The notes beneath the pieces were generated by a model that saw nothing but the letters and a program-made list of their open reading frames with translations, had not been told where the DNA came from and searched no databases. 64,000 nt of DNA from Tenrec ecaudatus (Eukaryota; Chordata; Mammalia; Afrosoricida; Tenrecidae), in assembly GCF_050624435.1 (NCBI RefSeq), contig NC_134539.1:47028001-47092000 (forward strand), in the 5' to 3' direction. This document shows, piece by piece, positions 1 through 9,869 of the stretch. Both the position numbers and the translations under genes were made by a program. Position 1 is the stretch's first letter; each line of letters begins with the position of its first letter.

Positions 1-507
1 ATTATAGCTAGCTAATTTGGGCATGTCCAAGGAGATCCTCCATTCAGAATCTGCCCTCGATCTCCACGGTAAGAATCAGAACATTGAAGAATAAATTATT
101 CAAATGTCCGTTCATTCTGGAAACATTCAAAGGATGTTTACATTGAAACCAGATGCCTCCTCCTCAGACAGCCCCAGTTCTGTTGATCTTACAGGGCCTG
201 CTCACTTCAGCTGGCTCACTGGGTTCTTTGTTTCACTCACAAGTCAAAAGAATGTTTCTTTTGTTTGCTTTTCTTTGCCATCCGTGTGGCGAGCCTAGCC
301 TCCGGAGGGGGGACCCCCGCCCCCCTCCTGCTGCGCTTTGGCTGGCATCCCTTTAACTTCACTCCTGGAAGTCACGTGGGTGCATCTGCAACAGCGCTTT
401 TCCCAGCGGTCCTTTGCTCTGGGTGGTTGGGGTTCGGCTTGAAGCTGAGCAACAGGTAGGTAAAGCTCTCAAATAAAGAAACTGAATCCGTTCGGGTCAC
501 CCCATCT
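1..507. other. Unrecognised sequence
   Basis: No repeat family, exon or RNA gene recognised. The short open frames on the + strand have no family features and overlap one another in different frames. Confidence 0.5.
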
Positions 508-605
508 CACTGCCATTGAGGCAATACTGTCTCCTAGCGACTCTGTAAGCCCCTGTGTTTCTAACTGTTTACGGGAGTAGAAAGCGCTTGCTCCCTCCAT
601 CTGAG
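508..605 (-). repeat. Afrotherian tRNA-derived SINE, partial
   Basis: Reverse-strand SINE 3' half: CACTGCCATTGAG near 511, CTAGCGACTCTGTAAGCCCC near 535, then GGAGTAGAAAGC near 573. The tRNA-like head is missing. Confidence 0.6.
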
Positions 606-880
606 AGGCTGGCCCAACTCGAGGGCTCCTCCATGCATCCCATAGAGCAGAGCAAAGGTTTCCAGGGCATTCGGGGCTTTTCCAAAAGTGTGACCTGATC
701 CACAGTTTATATTGCTAAACGACGCTGACGCAACGGCCAAGCAAAGGACAGCAAGACTCAGTAAACTCTAGCTCTTGGCCTGAAGGTGGTGGCCTTGATC
801 TTCATTCGCATGCAGGATAATAAGAACTGGAAAGTGGGGGTCACCTACATCTATCTGGGGACAATGTAGGTCAAAACAAA

Positions 881-1095
881 GGTCTCCTGGTGGTGCGGTG
901 GGTTAAGCACAGGGCGGCTACCTGTAATGTCAGAGGTTCAAACCCACCAAGCCGCTCTTCATGGGGGGGGGGGGGAAGAAGGAAGGTGAGGCTGTCTACT
1001 CCCGTGTAGTTAAGTCTGGGAAGCCCCAAAGAGCAGTTCCACTCTGTCTGACGGAGAGTTGCGGAGTCTGAGTAACTCAGTAGCAGCAACTTTAA
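881..1095 (+). repeat. Afrotherian tRNA-derived SINE
   Basis: Starts with a tRNA-like head (GGTCTCCTGGTGGTGCGG, then GGTTCAAACC as the B-box-like segment). It continues through GAGGCTGTCTACTCCCG and the AGCAGTTCCACTCTGTC body to a CAGTAGCAGCAAC end. A 13-base G run at 963-975 sits inside it. Confidence 0.8.
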
Positions 1096-1099
1096 GGCC

Positions 1100-1930
1100 A
1101 AACACAGCGTTCTGCCTCATTGAGCTTTCTGTGAATGCGGAAGACAGCTGCTTCTGCTGACTCAGCTGACCGAGGCACGCTCAATCGGCCATTTCTCCTA
1201 GGTTTCAAGCCGCTTTGCAAACATGTGCATGAATTTTTAACGATGCTTTTCTGTAAACCATGGAGAGTGTGGTTCATGCCCTACACAGTCATTTACAGTT
1301 CATTCATCAAGGGGTTCTTATTCATTTTAATTAAATGACACAAAGGCTTAGCTAGGATTAAGTCATACAGCAGTGGGCTTCTTCACTATTTGGCCGAATA
1401 AATGAGTCCTGCTCTTAATTTATTTTTTAAAATATTTTAAAATAGCACTTTCCCCCCTTATTTCCAAAGTAGCACAGGTTTATTTTGGACATTTTGGCTA
1501 AAAGAAAAGACTAGAGCAAAAGGAAGCCCAATCAGAATTGAACCAGCCCAGCACAATCACGGCCAATGTCTCCACATGTCCGCTTCACATCTTTTGATTA
1601 AGATGTCCTTCCATGTTCAGTAGCGGATATCGTACTCCACAGTCTGCTCCTTCATGTCCTCTCTGTTAAACATTTCCCTTGATCTTTGAAATCATGAGTC
1701 TTAGAAATCGTCGCTGAGTTCCTTCTTTCATCTTCATCAATGGCACCCCTATCAGCCAGTTGCTCTCACCTCACACTTGGGCACCATCCCTGACTCTTAG
1801 CTTTCTCACACCACAGTGGAAGTCAACGCAAGTCCTGCTGGTCCTCCGGCCAAGACCAGTGGTTCCCTAGCACCCACCTTAAGCATCCCAACTAAGCCAA
1901 CCATCCTTTCTTAGCTGCTCACATAGGGTA
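1100..1930. other. Unrecognised sequence
   Basis: AT-rich to mixed composition with no confident repeat match and no plausible exon. Confidence 0.45.
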
Positions 1931-2285
1931 GCCCCTGTCTTGCTCACTTGATGCTGCTATAACCATAGTAACATTAAATAATTCACATTAAAGAAGAGAA
2001 ATGTGCTTGCTCACAGTTCTGGAGGCTCCAAGTCCAAACTCAAGGAGTACTTTTAGGAGAAGGCTTCTTTATCTTCTTGTCCCTGTGTCTAACACTCCCC
2101 CCCCCCCATACACACACACTGGTTTTTAATAACTGACAAGTGATTAAGTTTAGGACCCAGTTTATACTGGCATGCGCTCATTAGCATAACAAAGGAAATA
2201 CCTATTTCCAAACATGATCACACCCACAGACATTGAGCCAAGAATTTAACCCATATTTGGGGGAGACATAATTCAATGCATACCC
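1930..2285 (-). repeat. MLT1-type MaLR LTR remnant
   Basis: Reverse-strand match to the MLT1 consensus: CTCACAGTTCTGGAGGCTCC near 2011, the CCTATTTCCAAACATGATCAC segment near 2202 and a terminal GGGGGAGACATAATTCAA near 2260. Diverged and interrupted by a C-rich run near 2097. Confidence 0.6.
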
Positions 2286-2299
2286 CTCCTAAGGACACC

Positions 2300-2870
2300 C
2301 CCTGCTTCCTCTCTTACCCACCATCCCTGACTCAACAGCTAGAAGTGACTTTAAAAATAAACTAGATAAAGTCACTTCTGAAACGCCTCCAATGGTTTCT
2401 CATGCAGATAAATCCAAACTGCTTATCATGGCCAATTCTTTATCATTTGTCTCTCCAACCTGTCTTCCTTCACCTCTCAGCACTCTCCCCTTACATTGTT
2501 CTGGCTACAGAGGCCATTGTGCTTTCTTTGAAGGGGTCAAACTGGCACCATCCTTCTGCCTAACATCCCTTGTCCAGATCTTGACATTACCGCCTCATAC
2601 CACTCAGGCCTCTGTTCCAATGACACGTTGCAATTTGAAGCTCCGGATGCCTTCCTGGACAACTCTCTTGAAAAGAGCGCCTTACCCCCACCTTCCTCCC
2701 CTTCCTCCCCCCACCCACCTTTGCTTTACTCCATAGTCCTGGAACTAACTACCCGATCTCAAATATTCACTTGATTGGCTACTTATTTTTGTGGGTAACA
2801 GTTTCCACTAGAAACTTCATGAAGATAGGGACTTTGTACTTTGGCATAGGGTGCCATCCAGTTCATATTT
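2300..2870 (-). repeat. LINE-2 remnant
   Basis: Reverse-strand L2 3' region. Landmarks are TCCAATGGTTTCTCATGCAG near 2388, the CACTCAGGCCTCTG segment near 2602 and the terminal ACTAGAAACTTCATGAAGATAGGGAC-like end near 2808. The + strand frame at 2392-2736 is antisense to it. Confidence 0.6.
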
Positions 2871-2924
2871 GCTAAATCATGAAAAGTGGCAGCACACTAT
2901 TTCACTAAATGGGAAACCATTGTA

Positions 2925-3985
2925 TTAATTTCCTATTGCTGCTGTAACAAATTCCCCCCAATTTAGTGGCTTAAATGATGCAAATTTATTCTACTACAAT
3001 CTTGGAGATCAAAAGTCTAAATTCAGCTCCAGTGGACTAAAAGCAAAGTGTTGGCACTTTGTTCACTCTGAAGCATCTAGGGTAGAATTTTTTTTTTTGC
3101 CATTTCTAAGTTCTAGAAGCTACATGTATTCTGAGATACTTAAAGTTTATTGTGCCAACCTGGTTGATAAATACACATGGGGTTAATTGAAGGGCGTAGA
3201 GAGAAATGGCTTGGTGAACCTCACCTTTCTAGTTCTCAGGTCTCTTGCTTTCTGATGGTCGAACCAGGGTGCAGCTGCCTTAGCCAGTTCCCTGCTTCAG
3301 CTGGAAAGGCTCACTTCCTGCAAGACATCCCTGAGGAGAAGCCACATGGACCACCCAGATGCAGCCCTGGGTGCTGGAGCAGCAGTTTGGAGACATCGGC
3401 CAGTGCCGAGATGTTTACACCTTCACTGACTCAGCTTTCCTCCTGCAGTCAGCATCATTGCATGTGTTTTGTGAGAAGGAGGAGGACTTTGTGGATTGGT
3501 TTCGGATATATGGGTTAATGTTGGACTTGTGGGCTTGGGCAGCACAGGTTTGGGATGTTTTCTTGATGTGCACTTACCCTTTATATAAAACTCTCTCTTA
3601 CACATATGAGTTTCTGTGGAGTTGTTTCTCTAATGTACCCAGACTGACACATTTCTTAGCTCATTGTACTATCCTTTATCTTCAAAGTTAGAAATTTAGC
3701 ACCTTCCAATCTCTTTGGCTGTTATATTTGTTTTCATATCTCTTGCTCTACCCCTGTCTTCATCAACGCATCACCTTCTCGGATTCTGGCTCTTCTGCTT
3801 CCCTCTTATAAGGACACGAGTGATGACATTGGCTCTATCTCAATAATCCACTATAATTGCCTCATCTCAAAATCTATAACTTAACCTTATCAAATATGTT
3901 CTTTGTACACTGTATCCACAAATATTGGGGATTAGAACATGGACCACTGCAGAAAGGCCATTATTTTGTCCGTCATAACCATGGT
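2925..3985 (-). repeat. MLT1-type LTR split by a younger LTR
   Basis: Left part 2928-3131 begins TGTATTAATTTCCTATTGCTG, a typical MLT1 reverse-strand end. Right part about 3652-3985 resumes with TCTTAGCTCATTG, then CCTCTTATAAGGACACGAGTG near 3804 and the terminal GGGGATTAGAACATGGACCAC near 3926. The central 3132-3651 belongs to a different, younger LTR-like element. Confidence 0.6.
3132..3651 (+). repeat. LTR-like element inserted in MLT1
   Basis: Shares its 3' half with the solo LTR at 41526-42061: GACATCCCTGAGGAGAAGCC near 3325, TCAGCATCATTGCATGTGTT near 3450, a TATATAAA box-like motif near 3581, and TGAGTTTCTGTGG to GACTGACACA at the end. The ends read TG...CA if it starts at 3132. No clean target duplication was found. 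No retroviral coding sequence is present. Confidence 0.55.
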
Positions 3986-4089
3986 GAGCATTTGTGTTGA
4001 ATTTTCAAAACTACAAATGATATCTTCATGAGTCTCCGGATGCATAAAATTTGTGCCTACCTTTTTGTATTAACTATTGCTAAAGATAG

Positions 4090-4790
4090 AATTATTTAAA
4101 TCAATAGGTCTATCTGAAGAAGAAGAGAGTAGGAGTCTTTACATTTTCTGATTTTGAAACCTACCACCCAGCCTGGTACGAGTACTTCAACAGACACAGA
4201 CCAAAGGGACAGAATTGAGAACCCAGAAGTAAATCCACCCACCTATGGACAGTTGATCTTGATAAAGGGCCAAAACTGATTAAATGGGGGCAAGAGGTAG
4301 TCTCTTTAACAATGGTCCTGGCAAGACTATCTATTTGTAGAAATGTGAAACAGGACCCATATCTCACATCACATAAAAATGATGATAGATCAAAGACCTA
4401 AATGTGAAATATAACATTCTACAGGAGATCAAAGAAAATTAGGGACAAACTTAGGTACCCTACAATAGGGCATCAATACACTGTTAAACTTAACTGAAAA
4501 TGCACAAACAGCAGAATACAAACAAGATGAATGGAACCTCCTAAAAATCAGACAATTATATGCACATCACAAGATTTTATCAAAAGAATAAAAAGAAAAC
4601 CCGCAGACTGGGGGAAAAATTGACAATGGCATATTAGATAAGGGACTAATCTCTAAAACTTATAGAAAAACTTTACCTCAGCAACAAAACAAAAACATTC
4701 CAGTCAAACAATGGGTGGAAAACATAGACACCACAACAGAAGATGTTCAAGTCAACAAACACACGAAAAAGTGCTTGTGATTATTGACCT
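4090..4790 (+). repeat. LINE-1 ORF2 remnant
   Basis: A-rich + strand sequence matching the 3' part of L1 ORF2: ATCTTGATAAAGGGCCAAAA near 4256, TGAATGGAACCTCCTAAAAA near 4529, GGGACTAATCTCTAAAACTT near 4642 and CAAACAATGGGTGGAAAACA near 4706. Heavily mutated, with no open frame in this orientation. Confidence 0.65.
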
Positions 4791-4794
4791 TTAA

Positions 4795-5060
4795 ACCCAC
4801 TGCCAATAAATCTATCCATCTATAGATGTCCGGTGTGTCTGCTTCATAACGACCCTATCAGACAGAGTAGAACTGCTCTTTAGGGTTTCAGAGAGTAAAA
4901 AATCTTTAAAGGAGTAGACAGCCTCATCTTTATCCCATGGAATCACTGATGGGTTTGAACCACTGACCATGTTTAGTAGCCTGAAATCCACAGGGCAGTT
5001 CCGCTTTGTCCTATAGGGTTTCAATGAGTTGGGAATTCCTTGAGGACAGTGAATATTTTT
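4795..5060 (-). repeat. SINE mosaic, minus-strand copy followed by a plus-strand fragment
   Basis: 4797-4980 is a minus-strand SINE (AACCCACTGCCAATAAATC, then GACAGAGTAGAACTGCTC, then GGTTTGAACCACTGACC). From about 4985 the + orientation body begins (CACAGGGCAGTTCCGCTTTG, then TCCTATAGGGTTTC), giving two copies tail to tail. Confidence 0.6.
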
Positions 5061-5487
5061 GTTTTATGAGTGGATGCATAGACAGCCACGCAAGCTAAAC
5101 AAATGTGGGAAGGAGCTTGGTTCCATACACATGGGTAGCTATATAGAGATGTGACAGAGGATATTTATATATGTATTTATAAATGCTGAAAATATATCTT
5201 TGAATAGAGTAGAGCATACAGGAGGCAGAATTATGAAAACTTCTTAGTCATAACCCAACATTTCATGGGAATGAGTTACTGGGCCTTGAGTTTTGGGGGA
5301 CATCAAGGACAATTGGCACAGCATAGTCCACACAAAAAATATTCTACACCTAACTTTTGGTGAGTCATGAGTGGGTCTTAAAAGCTGCGAGAGACCATGT
5401 AAAATTGGTCTTTGTCCATCCGGAGTTAAGGATTATGAAGAAAATAACAGATGTGTGCAATTAGTCCAAATGACTAATACTCTTAAT

Positions 5488-5686
5488 TGGCATGAGTTGA
5501 TTCTGACTCACAGACACCATATAAGGACAGCATAGAATTGCCCCTGTGGGGTTTCTGAGTATGTAATTTTTTTACAGAGGTCGAGAGTTCCATCTTTCTC
5601 TGTTGGAGCAGATGGTAATTTCAAACTGCTAATCTGGCAGTTCGTAGCCCAACTCATAAACACTACACCACCTCAGCTTCCATGAC
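5488..5686 (-). repeat. Afrotherian tRNA-derived SINE
   Basis: Reverse-strand order is intact: GAGTTGATTCTGACTCACAG, GCATAGAATTGCCCCTG, TTTCAAACTGCTAATCTGG, then the head end ACACTACACCACCTCAG. Inserted in the type B L1-like 3' region. Confidence 0.75.
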
Positions 5687-5765
5687 CCTGAAGGCAGAAA
5701 AGCTGGATGGTATCTGGCTACTACTACCCATGTTGTCCAAGTGGTCACATTAGAAGGTTCTAGAG

Positions 5766-5960
5766 CAGTGGTTCTCAACCTTCCTAATGCCACGACTCTT
5801 TAATACAGTTCCTCATGTTGTGGTGACCGCCCCCAACCACAAAATTACTTTCATTGCTACTCCATCACTGTAATTTTGCTATTGTTATGAATCTGGCGAC
5901 CCCTGTGAAAGGGTCGTTCGACCCCCAAAGGGGCCGCGACCCACAGGTTGAGAACCGCTG
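5766..5960. mobile_element. SPIN-type hAT miniature transposon
   Basis: 195-bp non-autonomous element. It opens CAGTGGTTCTCAACCT and closes AGGTTGAGAACCGCTG, inverted termini of 16 bp with one mismatch. Flanks are TTCTAGAG (5758-5765) and TTCTGGAG (5961-5968), 8-bp duplications with one difference that fit the hAT preference for a TCTAGA core. Internal landmarks CACGACTCTTTAATACAG, GGGTCGTTCGACCCC and GGGGCCGCGACCC match the SPIN family as I know it, with the middle deleted. No transposase is encoded. SPIN is known for horizontal transfer among tetrapods, including tenrec. Confidence 0.9.
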
Positions 5961-6489
5961 TTCTGGAGAGAGTGGGAGAGAACTGTGAAACAAAACTCAA
6001 GATTATAAAACAGACCGGTGGACTAGAGATTGGTGGAACCCCCAAGACTATGGCCCTTCCTCCCCTTAGGTCTGAACTCAATTTTCAGCCAAACAAAAGA
6101 AGACCCACAAGGTGAACAATACTAGTAGGGACATTGTGCTCCTTAGAACAATCAATCATTAAGATCAAAAGAGCAGCATTTTCCCAAGAACAAATTCAGA
6201 AGGCAGGAGGGATAGAAACAGGAAATGCCGGAAGAAGTGAGGCTGTGATGTTATGTAACAGGGACTGCAATCAATAGCTGGCATAAAATGGGTATGAACT
6301 ATTGAATGAAAACTGATTTGCTCTGTAAAATATCATCCAATTCACAGTAAAAACTAGAAGTGAATGAATGGGTGGATGAATGGGTCTATGTATTTATGAA
6401 AGTTGTTATTATAACCGCCAAAGGGACTTCCTGAAAGCATACACGGACATCAATAGTTTATGACAATATCCTTCGGAGTCTCCCTAATA

Positions 6490-6668
6490 TTGAGTATACA
6501 AACCAAACTTGCTGCCACGGAGTCAATGCTGACCAATAGGACCCCCTGTGGGTTTCTGAGACTGAAACTGGAGTAGAAAACCCAAGCATCTCCCACAGAG
6601 CTGCTGGTGGTTTCGAACTGCGGACCACGAGGATCACAGCTCAACTCAGAACCACCACGGCTCCAGCT
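6490..6668 (-). repeat. Afrotherian tRNA-derived SINE
   Basis: AAACCAAACTTGCTGCCACG near 6500, GTGGGTTTCTGAGACTG near 6547, GGTGGTTTCGAACTGCGGACC near 6606 and the head end ACCACCACGGCTCC, in reverse orientation. Confidence 0.78.
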
Positions 6669-6669
6669 G

Positions 6670-7050
6670 TATGGAGTATAATTACTTTGAAAATATTGCC
6701 CATGTTGATATTCAACATAGGAGTCATATGCTTTGTTTTGTTGTATATTCATGAAGTGATCAAAACTTCATGCCTTTTGCCTTAGGTAGGAATGGCTTGT
6801 AACCATTTAGCCATTGGAATTATATTTGCCTATTTAACTTGCCTTCCTATTTTGATTGTGTCGTTATTTTCCTTGAAGACATTTTGGTTCGTTTTTAGCC
6901 GGTTTTATCAATTTGGTCTTTTAGGACCTCTCCTGCAGCTTTTAGGCCCAGAAACCCTGTCCCCATCCTGACACTCAACTTCCACTTTTTATACTGAGCT
7001 CGTTACCCCATCCCTTCTTGAACAGACTGCACATTGTTCTGCCTGTTCAC
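6670..7050. other. Unrecognised AT-rich sequence
   Basis: No exon or repeat assigned. Parts may belong to the flanking L1-like element. Confidence 0.4.
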
Positions 7051-7069
7051 CTGGTGACTGTCAGTATAT

Positions 7070-7996
7070 CTTTAAACAAATTTTTAAATTGTGGTTTGCT
7101 GAAAATTTACAGAGCACATTCACTTTCCATTCAACCATTTAGACACATTTGGTCTCATGATATGGGTTTCAGTCCCGTCAATGTAACAGCACTCTTCCTA
7201 CTCTGTCTTCCCTGGATGCTCCATTTCTATTCATCCTTCTTCCATGCATCTTCCTCTTCCGATGGTCTACGTTGGCTTTTTTCTTTTGGAAGGCGGAGTG
7301 GAAAGGGGGACAGGGGGACCGGAGGGGGAGACGGAGTCTGAGGCAAATACTGTCTGTCCTTTGGGTCTCTCTGGGGATTGTTCTGAGGATTTCCTCCCTG
7401 GTGCTATTGTTTATTTCATAACATGTCTATTGCTTAGCTGATCCCTGAGACTGGGTACATTTCCAAGTCTGAAGGGAGTCTGAGGTCCAAAGTCAAGGGG
7501 GTGCCATCATTTGCCACTAGCTCAGGAAGTCTTTTTTATGATTTTGAATTTTATTCTCAGATTTTTTTCCCCCTTCCATTCTGATCCTGATCAGAGCAGC
7601 CAGTGGTGGTAGCTGGGCACCATCGAATTCTCCTGCTCTCAGGTTAGGAGAAGGCACCTCTCTCATAGTCCATTAGTCCTTTAGACCAGGGATGTTAAAC
7701 TTGCGGCCCACAGGCAGCATGCGACCCCTAGGTAATTTTTTGTGGCCAACGATGCTGTGAAATAAAATGAAAATGGAAAAAAATTGTTATGAAGAAAATA
7801 GCGCTTAGGAGAGATTGAGACAAAACCGTACACACAATTCCCTCGTTACATTTTATTCCAGAGCATCGTGGGCCACAAAAAATTACCTTGGGGGCCGCAT
7901 GCGGCCTGTGGGCTGCCAGTTTGACCCCCCTGCTTTAGATTAATGTTTCCTTGAGTCTTTGATCTGCTTCACGCTTCTTCCTTCTCAATAACCAGG
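7070..7996 (-). repeat. L1-like 3' region, type B, interrupted by a hAT element
   Basis: Reverse-strand landmarks: GAAAATTTACAGAGCACATT near 7100, GGATGCTCCATTTCTATTC near 7214, GGTGGTAGCTGGGCACCATC near 7606 and AGTCCATTAGTCCTTTAG near 7667. The hAT insertion at 7687-7932 splits it, and the sequence resumes at TTTAGATTAATGTTTCC. Confidence 0.6.
7687..7932. mobile_element. Non-autonomous hAT transposon
   Basis: 246 bp. Termini CAGGGATGTTAAACTTGCGG and the reverse complement of CAGTTTGACCCCCCTG form imperfect inverted repeats (about 19 of the outer 24 positions agree). Flanked by CTTTAGAC (7679-7686) and CTTTAGAT (7933-7940), an 8-bp duplication with one change, as expected for hAT. GTGGCC and GGCCAC-type segments inside also pair. 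No transposase. It differs in sequence from the SPIN-like element. Exact family not assigned. Confidence 0.85.
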
Positions 7997-7997
7997 C

Positions 7998-8175
7998 TCC
8001 CCGTCACGTAGCCAGTTCTCACTCATCGCAACACCACAGGAGCCTGTGGAATGCCCCGTGGGTGTTTCCAAGGGTCTAACTTTTCATGGAGGCAGAAATC
8101 CTCATCTTTGGCCCTTGTGGTTGGTGGTTTTTAACCGCGTACCTCGCGGTTACCAGCTCCACATATAACCACGTG
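7998..8175 (-). repeat. Afrotherian tRNA-derived SINE
   Basis: Reverse-strand body GCAGAAATCCTCATCTTTGG near 8091 and GGTTTTTAACCGCGTACC near 8126, then TTACCAGCTCCACATATAACC. Diverged 3' end near 8010. Confidence 0.65.
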
Positions 8176-8249
8176 CACCATGTCTTAATGAAGAGCTTTC
8201 TTATTTCCCCTGTGTATGGAGGGAGCCCTGTCAGTGTGCCCGCATTTTA

Positions 8250-8380
8250 CGTCATCTTCCTGACCACCTGAAAATGATCATCTCCATCGTGTAGATCAGG
8301 ACATTGAGCTTCAGACTGCTTAAGTGGCTTGTCTCCAAACAATGTCAGTAACTGGAGAGCCTGGGGATGCCCGTGCCTTG
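8250..8380 (+). repeat. MIR-like remnant
   Basis: Pattern of the MIR core: CATCGTGTAGATCAGGACAT, TGAGCTTCAGA, AAGTGGCTTGTCTCCAAAC, CAGTAACTGGAGAGCC. Old and diverged. Confidence 0.5.
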
Positions 8381-8484
8381 TTTTCAAGGTTTGTGAAGGG
8401 GAGGTGGGGAGACTGTGAGGGCCGGAAGAAGCAGCTTTTGGTCTCACTCCCGACGCTAACCCAGGACACGAGTACTCTGCCCAC

Positions 8485-8990
8485 TGCAGAGTTGTTGTTG
8501 TTGCTCGGTTCCACCGGGTCAGTTCCAACATGCAGCAACCTGTGCACAACAGAACGCAACACTGCACACCCCTGCGCCATCCAGCCTCTCAATTGTTCCC
8601 ATGCTGGAGCTGTTACTACACGCAGGGTGTCAGTCCAGCTTGTGGAGGGCCTTCTTGTTCGCTGCCCCTCCACTTCACCAAGCTTGATGTCCTTCTCCGG
8701 GGACTGGTGTCTCCTGACAATCTGGCCAAAGTATGTAAGATGCAGTCTTGCTCTCCTTGATGTTAGCTGCCTCTCAGTCAGTCCCTGCCCTTGATTCTTG
8801 CCAACGCCACGCACAGTGAGCCTGGACCTTTGGTACTCCGATGTTTTCATTGACTAGATTCTAGAAGTAGACCCCCTGCTCTTTCTTCAGAGTTCATCTT
8901 AGTCTGAACGCCCTGCTGAAACCTGTCCAACTCCACAGCCGCAGGTAAGCCCCACTGTCAGCAGATTGGCCGTGGAGATTGAAAGGGAAT
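8485..8990 (-). repeat. RTE (BovB-like) LINE 3' end plus an associated SINE-like segment
   Basis: The minus strand ends in a GAACCGAGCAACAACAACAAC-type RTE tail near 8495. Upstream the minus-strand frame still reads YFGQIVRRHQSPEKD, then GQRTRRPSTSWTDT, then VLRSVVHR. These are the C-terminal motifs of the afrotherian RTE polyprotein. From about 8830 a second afrotherian repeat follows (TTCTAGAAGTAGACCCCCTG). Confidence 0.75.
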
Positions 8991-9697
8991 GGTCAGGAAG
9001 GTGAGCATTATATCATTGAACCATCTCTGCTCTCCCATCATCAGCAGGTTGTTAAACAAATGAATAAAAGCCTTCAATCCTTTTGAATCTTTTAATACTC
9101 ATAGAAATGCCCTTGATTTTTCTGCCCAATGGACGACTGGGAGTTTTGTGAGGGCTACATTCTTTAAGTCTCCTTTTTTAATTAAAAAAAGAAACACAAG
9201 TTTCCTCTCAATCCCTGTGATTTTGTCAGGGTTCCACCATCCCGTCCCAGGGATGGAAGGGGGCCGAGGGAGTTCCAAGTCCCCCTTTTTTGGGTTATGT
9301 AACATTTGGACCAATAATAGGGTTTGTATCCCATCAAGAACACCCAAGAAATATCAACTTATCTTTTTCTTATTCTGTTCCATAGCTGGATCCTAAGGTG
9401 GTAAGAATCAACATACAATAAAATAAACTTAGTATGAATACCTAGAAATGACCGGAATATTTTTTGCTTTTGATCTAAACATAAAACAGGCTATATTAAA
9501 AGTCATAATGAAATTAAAGAAAAAACGAATTGGATGGCATTTCTAGTCAGAGACAAAGTACATGCAAAATTCGCCCCCTCCCCCGCCCCATGGCATTAGT
9601 TTGTGTCTAAGAACAACCTGAATGCTGAAAAGTAGATGGCTGTGTCAGGAAATGATGGCAATATCTGTCAGGTTGGGGATTGCTATGAAAATGCGAA
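8990..9697. other. Unrecognised sequence
   Basis: Mixed AT-rich DNA with A and T runs near 9172-9190. No repeat or exon assigned. Confidence 0.4.
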
Positions 9698-9862
9698 TGG
9701 GTCTCGTAGCGCAGTGTGAAGTGTTGAGCTGCTGACCATAAGGTCAGTGGTTTGAACCTACCGACCACTCCCCAGAGGAAAGATTGAGGCAGTCTGCCTT
9801 GCTAAGATTTTATAGTCTCAGAAACTCTGTGGAGCAGCCTTGCTCTGCCTTTTGTTGTTGGT
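9698..9862 (+). repeat. Afrotherian tRNA-derived SINE
   Basis: GGGTCTCGTAGCGCAGTGTG, then GTGGTTTGAACCTACCGACC, GAGGCAGTCTGCCTTGC and TATAGTCTCAGAAACTCTGT. The usual 3' end is replaced by TTTTGTTGTTGG and T/G runs. Confidence 0.75.
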
Positions 9863-9869
9863 TTTTTTT

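Larger units (their letters stand above)
5190..6360 (+). repeat. L1-like 3' region, type B, with two nested insertions
   Basis: Aligns by eye with the copies at 15600-16290 and 39555-40080: AATGAGTTACTGGGCC near 5269, GGACATCAAGGACAATTGGC near 5297, GGTGGAACCCCCAAGACTAT near 6032 and the end ATTCACAGTAAAAAC near 6340. It is interrupted by a minus-strand SINE (5488-5686) and a SPIN-like hAT element (5766-5960). L1 assignment is from family recognition; the subfamily is unknown. Confidence 0.6.

Noticed and set aside
881..1095. tRNA gene suggested by the tRNA-like head
   Set aside because: The head is fused to a SINE body and tail shared by many copies in the window. It is a retroposon, not a functional tRNA gene; the same applies to the other SINE heads.
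8320..8850. 176-codon minus-strand open frame
   Set aside because: The frame contains the C-terminal motifs of the RTE polyprotein and runs through the RTE tail. It is transposon debris, not a host gene.
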